A stretch of 11,638 nucleotides of DNA from an uncultured Fibrobacterota bacterium (GTDB taxonomy: Bacteria > Fibrobacterota > Chitinivibrionia > Chitinivibrionales > Chitinispirillaceae). The notes beneath the pieces are model-generated. The model saw nothing but the letters and a program-made list of their open reading frames with translations, did no database searches and was not told the DNA's origin. Position 1 is the first letter of the stretch, and every line of letters begins with the position of its first letter. The translations under genes were made by a program, and so were the position numbers. Below are positions 7,185-11,638 of this stretch, in pieces. Location of the stretch: assembly GCA_903888815.1 (NCBI GenBank), contig CAISVC010000705.1, positions 1 to 11,638 of the forward strand, written 5' to 3'.

Positions 7185-8138
7185 ATGTCATACCACCGAA
7201 TACTTCGTTCCATAACGGGCATACTGTTTTCAACCGCGCTGTTCTTTCCCGCGTTCCCCCTTGCAGGTATAGGCGTTCAGTATGGCATCGACAACTCGCT
7301 CTCCATGCCGGACAAGGTTGGGGAACAGGCAATATTGAACGATCTTTCGCTCAATGTAAGCAGTTTCGGCTCGGTACCGGCAACATATACCAGAACGACA
7401 TTGAGCGGCGCGGACCTGCCGGTCACCATTAACCGTGTCAACTGGCAGCGGAACTGGTTCAACTTCGGCGGGAAAATATTTATCGATATTATTCCGTTCA
7501 TCAACACCGCCGAACTCTCGGTCAACTACGGCATGTGGGAGTATGATGGAAGCATCACCTATCCGACGTCGATCACGTTCACTAATCCAAATGCAACGAA
7601 TAACCAGAACATCAAAGACATCGCGACCATCAATTACGCCACGACCAAAATCACCTCGGAGGCGCTCGGCCTCGGCAATCCCTTTGTAAAGAACACCCCG
7701 TACGCCAAGCTGCAGTTCGACCTCACGGCGCGGAAAAACCTGCTCAAGTTCCCGCCGGTGATCAATGTGTTCAAACTGTATGGGGGCGCCGGCCTGACCC
7801 TTGATTTTGCCACCCCGCTTCTTTCTGCCGCCTTCATCGAAAAAACGCTCGGGACCACACTTGCAACGATACACGACGTCAACAACCTGCAGGGCGGCCT
7901 GTTCGGCCAGAACAACGACGCCATGGTAAAGATCGGTAAACAGTTCATGAAGGAGCTCATGACGCCGCGCATGGGCATGCACTTCGACCTGGGAGTCCAG
8001 TTCAAATTTCCGGTCATGCCGTTCGGCATTTATGTCGATGCCAAATACCTGATCCCGTTCGGCAATCTGGATAAAAACGTCGATGGCCTCAAGGCGACCG
8101 GTATTCTCATCAACAGCGGGATATCGTTTTCTCTTTAA
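7185..8138 (+). CDS. Putative outer-membrane beta-barrel protein
   Basis: The 317-residue product starts with a signal peptide (about residues 1-27, cleavage after FPLA). The mature part is rich in alternating polar/aromatic strands separated by Asn/Thr/Gly-rich turns: NWFNFGGKIFIDIIPF, AELSVNYGMWEY, NVFKLYGGAGLTLDF, RMGMHFDLGVQFKF and FGIYVDAKYLIPFG. It ends in a final strand, ILINSGISFSL, with hydrophobic/aromatic residues near the C-terminus as expected for a substrate of the outer-membrane insertion machinery. I do not recognise a named family, so transport or structural roles are both open. The start is supported by AAAGGAGG (7173-7180) 4 bases before the ATG. It lies 53 bases after the SAM hydrolase on the same strand with an AT-rich spacer and no hairpin, so co-transcription is plausible without implying shared function. 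Confidence 0.7.
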   Translation: MSYHRILRSITGILFSTALFFPAFPLAGIGVQYGIDNSLSMPDKVGEQAILNDLSLNVSSFGSVPATYTRTTLSGADLPVTINRVNWQRNWFNFGGKIFIDIIPFINTAELSVNYGMWEYDGSITYPTSITFTNPNATNNQNIKDIATINYATTKITSEALGLGNPFVKNTPYAKLQFDLTARKNLLKFPPVINVFKLYGGAGLTLDFATPLLSAAFIEKTLGTTLATIHDVNNLQGGLFGQNNDAMVKIGKQFMKELMTPRMGMHFDLGVQFKFPVMPFGIYVDAKYLIPFGNLDKNVDGLKATGILINSGISFSL

Positions 8139-8147
8139 TTAATCGTA

Positions 8148-8217
8148 GTAGAGACGCACGGCCGTTCTAAGTATAATGCTATTATCCTTATAAGGCCTTT
8201 AGGCCGTGCGTCTCTAC
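8148..8217. repeat. 70-base inverted-repeat (REP/MITE-like) element with perfect 16-bp arms
   Basis: GTAGAGACGCACGGCC (8148-8163) and GGCCGTGCGTCTCTAC (8202-8217) are perfect reverse complements flanking a 38-base AT-rich loop. The loop itself contains CCTTATAAGG and TATAAT (8172-8177). There is no reading frame of its own. It fits a non-autonomous repeat of the REP type, which REP-associated tyrosine transposases mobilise in many bacteria. A related degenerate copy is at 6247-6311. It separates the outer-membrane gene from the HIT gene and could also stop transcription, though no T-run follows either arm. Confidence 0.7.
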
Positions 8218-8238
8218 GAAAAATGGGAAAAATCTCAC

Positions 8239-8760
8239 ATGAACCAATTGTGGGCGCCGTGGCGGATGGCCTATATCGCGGGAATCGGCCATAAGGACGA
8301 GGGATGCATTTTCTGTAAAAAACCTGAAGAAAACAAGGACAGGGAAAACCTGATCCTTTACCGGGGGAAACAGTGTTTCATTATTATGAACCTGTTCCCC
8401 TATAACAACGGCCACCTGATGGTGGTCCCGTATGCGCATTGCCCGGACATCGGCTTTCTGGACAAGCAGGCTTCCAGCGAGGTGTGGGAGTGCATCTGTC
8501 TTTCCCGCAAGGCATTGACAGAAACATTGCACCCCGACGGGTTCAACATCGGCATCAACCTCGGCCGCACCGCCGGCGCAGGCATCGACACCCACCTCCA
8601 CGTCCATATCGTCCCGCGCTGGAACGGCGACACCAATTTCATGCCGGTGCTGGGTGAGGCTAAGGTGATATCGCAGGCGCTCCACGAGACCTACGACGCG
8701 CTGCTCCCGGCTTTCCGGTCCACGGCCGGTACCTCTTCGGCCGCCTCGTCCACGCGGTAA
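8239..8760 (+). CDS. HIT-family protein, Ap4A phosphorylase/hydrolase-like
   Basis: This 173-residue cytoplasmic nucleotide-binding enzyme belongs to the histidine-triad superfamily. Its N-terminus LWAPWRMAYI and the CIFC pair (C23, C26) are typical of the branch that includes mycobacterial Ap4A phosphorylase, where the cysteines with histidines bind zinc. Other signatures are NLFPYNNGHLMVVPYAH (51-67) and the histidine triad THLHVHIVPRW with H119, H121 and H123; H121 should be the nucleophile. Diadenosine polyphosphates are the likely substrates by family. The start is ATG 8239, because homologues begin with the LWAPWR segment and the longer frame from 8206 would translate the right arm of the repeat at 8148-8217. 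The ribosome site is weak (GGGAAA, 8225-8230). The last ~23 residues, Ser/Ala/Thr-rich, are encoded opposite the lpxH 3' end. Confidence 0.92.
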   Translation: MNQLWAPWRMAYIAGIGHKDEGCIFCKKPEENKDRENLILYRGKQCFIIMNLFPYNNGHLMVVPYAHCPDIGFLDKQASSEVWECICLSRKALTETLHPDGFNIGINLGRTAGAGIDTHLHVHIVPRWNGDTNFMPVLGEAKVISQALHETYDALLPAFRSTAGTSSAASSTR

Positions 8761-9479
8761 CGCCACAGCCGCACCCGCCCGCCGGTCATGGTCGCGAAAT
8801 TCCAGGTGCGCATCCAGGCGCCGGTGTTGCAGTATATTTTATCGCCCCAGCGCGAGAGTTCGGCCCGGTGCGAATGGGCAAGAAAAACAATATCATTCCC
8901 TTTATCAAGAAATGCCTTTGCATGTCTTCGATACTCGGCGATGACCTTTTCGGTCATGAAGTCGTCGCCGTACCTTCTGCTGGTCGCCGAGAAAAACGAC
9001 GCGAGCGGGATGCCGATTCCCGGCGGTAAAAGCCGGTAGAGCGTCTGGTTCATCCGGTTGCGCAGCACCTTCTTTAAAAAACGGTAGCCGATGTCACGCC
9101 GGAGCAGACCGTCGCCGTGAAACAGATGGGCGCGTCTGCTCTGCAGCATTGTCTCCTCATGGCCGGAATGCACGGTGATGCCGAGAGTGCCGGTGATGAA
9201 CGGCCCGAACGCGAAATCGTGGTTCCCGGCAAAATAATGCACCGGTATTCCGAGGTCGATCAGTTTTTTAAGTTCATGAACGACCCTGAAATAATCGGGA
9301 CGTATCGCATGGCGGTATTCGATCCAGAAGTCGAAAAGATCGCCCAGAATGTACAGCGCGGCCGCCCGGTCGGAAAGCGTGCGCAGAAAAGCGATGCACT
9401 GACGCTCCCACTCGGGCGCATCGGGCACCGGTGCGCCGAGATGCGCGTCGGAAAAGAAATAGATGGTGTCGCGTGCCAT
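8691..9479 (-). CDS. lpxH: UDP-2,3-diacylglucosamine pyrophosphatase-like metallophosphoesterase (LpxH family)
   Basis: The family hydrolyses UDP-2,3-diacylglucosamine to lipid X and UMP at the inner face of the cytoplasmic membrane, the fourth step of lipid A synthesis, which implies a Gram-negative outer membrane. The 262-residue protein shows the full dinuclear metal set in order: SDAHLG with D11 and H13, GDLFDFW with D47, GNHDF with N86 and H87, FHGDG with H121, and AHSHRA with H202 and H204. The spacing parallels E. coli LpxH, and GDLFDFWIEY is characteristic of the LpxH group. A central insert rich in Arg and Leu (about 128-165) matches the membrane-associating cap of LpxH. The start at ATG 9479 has only a weak ribosome site (TTGAAG). 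It overlaps the HIT gene tail-to-tail by 70 bases. A strong terminator ends 24 bases before its start codon, so its transcription may depend on read-through. A related metallophosphoesterase is the main alternative. Confidence 0.88.
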   Translation of the reverse strand: MARDTIYFFSDAHLGAPVPDAPEWERQCIAFLRTLSDRAAALYILGDLFDFWIEYRHAIRPDYFRVVHELKKLIDLGIPVHYFAGNHDFAFGPFITGTLGITVHSGHEETMLQSRRAHLFHGDGLLRRDIGYRFLKKVLRNRMNQTLYRLLPPGIGIPLASFFSATSRRYGDDFMTEKVIAEYRRHAKAFLDKGNDIVFLAHSHRAELSRWGDKIYCNTGAWMRTWNFATMTGGRVRLWRYRVDEAAEEVPAVDRKAGSSAS

Positions 9480-9503
9480 ACAATTGCTTCAACGGTTATT
9501 AAT

Positions 9504-9529
9504 AAAAAAGGCGAACCTGCCGTCCGCCT
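9504..9529 (-). terminator. Strong Rho-independent terminator after the small acidic protein gene
   Basis: On the minus strand AGGCGGAC-GGCAG-GTTCGCCT forms an 8-bp stem (one G-T pair) with a 5-base loop, followed at once by a run of T (complement of the A-run 9504-9509). It lies 54 bases after the TAA of the 61-residue gene and 24 bases before the lpxH start. Geometry and T-run are close to textbook. Confidence 0.75.
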
Positions 9530-9583
9530 GACAATCATCACGCTCATAAGGGAGTAAACCGCTCGGATGAATCGCCGTGGTGA

Positions 9584-9769
9584 TTACGCCCACAAATCAT
9601 CGGTATTGTCAAGATCGCTCGCCAAGTCGCTGAAATGAGCGTTCTCGTCGTGAACATTGCCGAAATTCAGTTCACGCATTTCCTCTTCTTCGCTCGAGTC
9701 GTCGTCGACATACCGCTCATCGACATCGCGCAGGATTTCGTCAGCATCGAACTGCTCTTCAAGAATCAT
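9584..9769 (-). CDS. Small, highly acidic protein of unknown function (61 residues)
   Basis: I do not recognise a family. The product contains 13 Asp and 10 Glu against 3 Arg and no Lys, for a net charge near -20. It is acidic along the whole length (DADEILRDVDERYVDDD, SSEEEE, SDLASDLDNTDDLW). There is no signal peptide or membrane segment, so it is probably cytoplasmic. The first ~25 residues could form an amphipathic helix; the rest looks disordered. It is a real gene on signal evidence: GGAGGTG (9776-9782) sits 6 bases before ATG 9769, a near-consensus promoter lies upstream, and a strong terminator lies downstream. A GTG at 9778 gives a longer frame but is part of the Shine-Dalgarno itself, so I reject that start. 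Possible roles include nucleic-acid mimic, protein chaperone or polymerase-binding factor, all speculative. Confidence 0.75.
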   Translation of the reverse strand: MILEEQFDADEILRDVDERYVDDDSSEEEEMRELNFGNVHDENAHFSDLASDLDNTDDLWA

Positions 9770-9822
9770 TGCTTCCACCTCCGTCAGCGGTCACCATTGC
9801 GCCTGTTCCTCTTTTGCGTCAA

Positions 9823-9851
9823 ATAATAATGAATTTTTATCTCCCTGTCAA
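9823..9851 (-). promoter_or_regulatory. Near-consensus sigma70 promoter for the small acidic protein gene
   Basis: On the minus strand TTGACA (9846-9851), exactly 17 bases, then TATTAT (9823-9828): six of six and five of six consensus matches. A long T/A tract (9855-9868) directly upstream of the -35 resembles an UP element. The predicted transcript begins near 9816, giving a leader of about 47 bases and, with the terminator at 9504-9529, an RNA of roughly 310 bases. Confidence 0.75.
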
Positions 9852-10061
9852 TACTTTTTTTTAAAAAACCGCCACTTTTGTGCCTCCTGCGGCGAACCAC
9901 TCCTGAACGGGCCTCTTCTCCCCTTCCCGCAACACGGACGCGCCGGGACCGCCCCGTCTAAAAACAATTACGGGTTGTTGCTTCAATTATTAACAGAGCA
10001 CGCTGTGTGGAAAAATGATGGAAAAACCTGCGGAGATACCGTCCCCAACCTCTTTTTTATT
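9852..10061. other. Non-coding stretch between the two small minus-strand genes
   Basis: Beyond the terminator-like hairpin at its left edge, this stretch holds another GC-rich stem on either strand (9934-9957: eight pairs with one bulged base, 7-base loop) that lacks a following T-run. The plus-strand frame crossing it (9657-10262) is Ser/Arg-rich low-quality sequence antisense to both small genes and has no family features. I see no RNA gene I can name. Confidence 0.4.
9863..9892 (-). terminator. Possible terminator downstream of the 83-residue membrane protein gene
   Basis: On the minus strand CCGC-(6-base bulge)-CAC-AAAA-GTG-GCGG is followed by TTTTTT. The stem has seven pairs with a one-sided bulge, so it is less stable than the terminator at 9504-9529, but the T-run is good. 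It lies about 170 bases after the stop at 10062. The T/A tract may double as an upstream promoter element for the next gene. Confidence 0.4.
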
Positions 10062-10313
10062 TCAACTCTTCCTGAGAATATCGTCGATTTCCTGCCGCAC
10101 CTGCGCATTATACAGCGCTTCCTCAAGATCGGAAGCGATCCGTTTGCTCTGCGACATAAGGTTCGACCGCTTCTCAAGCAGTGCGAGCTCAAGTTCCTTT
10201 CTCCGGTTCTCTTCACGGTGGATCCTGAGCAGAATGATGCTGTGACCGATCGACACGCCTAAAAGAAAGATGCAAATCTCAATAAACCATACGATCGGAT
10301 GTATCTCAGCCAT
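10062..10313 (-). CDS. Small membrane-anchored coiled-coil protein (83 residues)
   Basis: The product has one hydrophobic segment near the N-terminus (about residues 7-29, IVWFIEICIFLLGVSIGHSIILL) interrupted only by a Glu and a His. A charged helix follows to the end, rich in Glu, Arg, Lys and Leu with heptad-like spacing (RREELE-type pattern, residues 33-80), so a single-pass inner-membrane protein with a cytoplasmic coiled coil is likely. The basic residues after the membrane segment (RIHREENRRK) favour an N-out, C-in orientation. AGGA lies 8 bases before the ATG at 10311-10313, supporting the start. It follows the GH57-type gene on the same strand after 92 bases and may share its transcript. 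I do not recognise a family. Architecture recalls small scaffold or division-associated proteins, but no function follows from that. Confidence 0.65.
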   Translation of the reverse strand: MAEIHPIVWFIEICIFLLGVSIGHSIILLRIHREENRRKELELALLEKRSNLMSQSKRIASDLEEALYNAQVRQEIDDILRKS

Positions 10314-10390
10314 TGCGTCTGTCCTGTTTTAAACCGTTCAAAAGATAAATATATCTCCCCTGCCCCTGCAATGCAAATTTTTTATCCCGC

Positions 10391-10404
10391 GGCCGTAAGC
10401 GGCC
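10391..10404 (-). terminator. Weak hairpin directly after the GH57-type gene
   Basis: GGCCG-TAAG-CGGCC forms a perfect 5-bp stem with a tetraloop starting one base after the TGA at 10406-10408. On the minus strand it is followed by GCGGGATAAAAAATTT instead of a T-run, so it is at best a weak or Rho-assisted terminator and may allow transcription into the 83-residue gene. Confidence 0.25.
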
Positions 10405-10405
10405 C

Positions 10406-11638
10406 TCACGGTATCCGGAACGCATCGGTATTAAAATTCATCCGGTGGGCGAAATTGACAAGTGCTTTCAGCAGGGCGCGCTTGTCCACAAGTTCGCTCT
10501 CGTCCCCGCCGGCGCTCAAACGGATCACCTCGGCATAGAGGCCGCTTATGGGGCCGGCGGCGATCGGCGCGAATGCGTCTTCCATCTTATGTTTTGGCAC
10601 CGGAATCCCGAACCGGTCGACGATGTTCATGAGATGCTCGATCCGCCTGCAGGTCCCGGCTGACAGCTTGACGGCAAGGGCCGAAAGTTCAATGATGATG
10701 CTACGTTCGAGCAGTGCCGCGCTCTCTTTAATATCGAAAGAAATTTTATACTGTTTCCGCATTGCAGACAGGTCGCGCAGACGGGCGGCGATCTCTTCTT
10801 CGTCCCCCCGGTGTTCCAGCCTGCGGACGAGGCTGTTCCACTGCTGGTGATAGACAAAAGAGAGCGGCGCCAGGCAGTAGAGCGGGAGCGGAAAATTGAG
10901 CCGGGAAAGAAAATCGAGCTCCTGCTCGTTTTTGTCCATCCAGGCCGAATATCTCGCATAGGTGTCCTTGAAAATATTCTGATGGATATAATCGGCCATG
11001 TTTTCACGGGACGTCTGGAAAATATCCATGAGCGTCAGCGACTGCGAAGCGCTGTGGTGCATCATGGTTTCCGGTTCCAGACCGCCCGGGAGCTTCCCGC
11101 CGAAAGCGTCCGCGGCAACTACCCATCCCCGCACCTCGGCCCGTTCGCGGTGGGAGACCAGCACCGCCCAGCGGCTCAGTTCGCCGGTCATCTCGTTTTC
11201 AACGGCCGCATCGAAGCTGTGATACGAAAGAAGGCCGCTTTCGATTGCGCTTAGCCGCCGCAGAGACACATCATAGCTGAACAGGCGCAGCTTGTCGGAT
11301 TTAGTGAATCCGATGGTTTTTTCTATCGCAGCGGTGAAGGCAAGGATTTTTTCATGCGCACAAAAGGGCAGCAGCTGCCGTTCGAGGATCGTCTTTCCGG
11401 TGACGCCCGCGACATTTCCGCGCGCCTGCTCCAGGCCGGCAATAAGCCCCTGCAGGAGCTGCTGCCGGATTTCGCCGCTTGTCCCCAGCTGCAGTGCGCG
11501 GACGGCGTAGGCCAGGTTCTGCACCGCTTCAAGGCCGCCGATATCGGCAAAGAACCAGCCGCATGAGGTGAAGGCATAGAGCATGTACTTCTGCGCTTCA
11601 AGGAGCTTCCGGATTGCCAGCGCCTTTTCTTTTGAAAA
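10406..11638 (-). CDS. C-terminal part of a GH57-type glycoside hydrolase with DUF3536 region (5' end outside window)
   Basis: The minus-strand frame is open through the right edge of the window and ends with TGA at 10406-10408, giving the last 410 residues. The segment KALAIRKLLEAQKYMLYAFTSCGWFFADIGGLEAVQNLAYAVRAL is the start of the DUF3536 region (PF12055), which follows the catalytic domain in a group of family 57 alpha-amylase/alpha-mannosidase-like proteins. The TSCGWFF motif and the EAVQ..YAVRA helix are the most telling parts. The rest is mostly helical with no signal or membrane segment. An ATG at 11584 would give 392 residues, but it lies inside the conserved motif block and the frame upstream of it is still coding (LLEAQKY), so it is not the true start. 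The catalytic GH57 domain is therefore expected just beyond position 11638. The protein is probably cytoplasmic and acts on alpha-glucans, which is a family inference only. Confidence 0.85.
   Translation of the reverse strand, partial: FSKEKALAIRKLLEAQKYMLYAFTSCGWFFADIGGLEAVQNLAYAVRALQLGTSGEIRQQLLQGLIAGLEQARGNVAGVTGKTILERQLLPFCAHEKILAFTAAIEKTIGFTKSDKLRLFSYDVSLRRLSAIESGLLSYHSFDAAVENEMTGELSRWAVLVSHRERAEVRGWVVAADAFGGKLPGGLEPETMMHHSASQSLTLMDIFQTSRENMADYIHQNIFKDTYARYSAWMDKNEQELDFLSRLNFPLPLYCLAPLSFVYHQQWNSLVRRLEHRGDEEEIAARLRDLSAMRKQYKISFDIKESAALLERSIIIELSALAVKLSAGTCRRIEHLMNIVDRFGIPVPKHKMEDAFAPIAAGPISGLYAEVIRLSAGGDESELVDKRALLKALVNFAHRMNFNTDAFRIP

Noticed and set aside
7230..7982. Minus-strand open frame (250 codons) opposite the outer-membrane gene
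   Set aside because: The plus strand has a signal peptide, strong Shine-Dalgarno and barrel-like strands; the minus frame has none of these.
9776..9778. GTG start three codons upstream for the small acidic protein
   Set aside because: This GTG is the end of the GGAGGTG ribosome site that serves the ATG at 9769.
9657..10262. Plus-strand open frame (201 codons) spanning both small minus-strand genes
   Set aside because: Starts with a long Ser-rich low-complexity run, the complement of acidic codons, and shows no family features. The promoter, ribosome sites and terminators all support the minus strand.
1..11638. CRISPR array, tRNA/rRNA, prophage, toxin-antitoxin or defence island
   Set aside because: I looked for spaced direct repeats, tRNA-like cloverleaf ends, integrase/transposase motifs and paired small toxin genes and found none that hold up. 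The two inverted-repeat elements are the only mobile-like signals.

Overview
The window looks like chromosome of a Gram-negative, polysaccharide-degrading bacterium. The evidence is a lipid A pathway enzyme (LpxH family), several Sec-type signal peptides, a probable outer-membrane protein, two glycoside hydrolases, and a C-terminal tail on the larger hydrolase resembling the sorting tails of exported enzymes in Fibrobacterota/Bacteroidota-type bacteria. A Fibrobacterota-like or related FCB-group host is my inference from that combination, not something the sequence proves. I see no phage, transposase, CRISPR, toxin-antitoxin or recognisable defence genes, and no rRNA or tRNA.

Layout, left to right. 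Positions 1-309 (+) hold the 3' end of an unrecognised gene, convergent with a large secreted GH78 alpha-L-rhamnosidase (345-3836, -) whose N-terminal accessory domain is split by an inserted sugar-binding-like module. A 299-base spacer with a near-perfect palindrome and a terminator separates it from a secreted PQQ-type beta-propeller protein (4136-6139, -). A divergent region containing an inverted-repeat element follows. Next come an S-adenosylmethionine hydrolase of the DUF62 family (6352-7131, +) and a putative outer-membrane barrel (7185-8138, +). A second, better preserved inverted-repeat element (8148-8217) then precedes a HIT-family nucleotide phosphorylase/hydrolase (8239-8760, +). 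That gene overlaps tail-to-tail by 70 bases with lpxH (8691-9479, -).

Right of lpxH everything is on the minus strand. There is a 61-residue, lysine-free, extremely acidic protein (9584-9769) with its own near-consensus promoter and its own strong terminator, an 83-residue membrane-anchored coiled-coil protein (10062-10313), and the C-terminal part of a GH57-type glycoside hydrolase with a DUF3536 region (10406-11638, running off the window).

The genes do not form one evident pathway. The most unusual items are the domain insertion in the rhamnosidase, the pair of repeat elements that create false upstream starts for two genes, and the insulated small acidic-protein unit whose terminator lies just ahead of lpxH.
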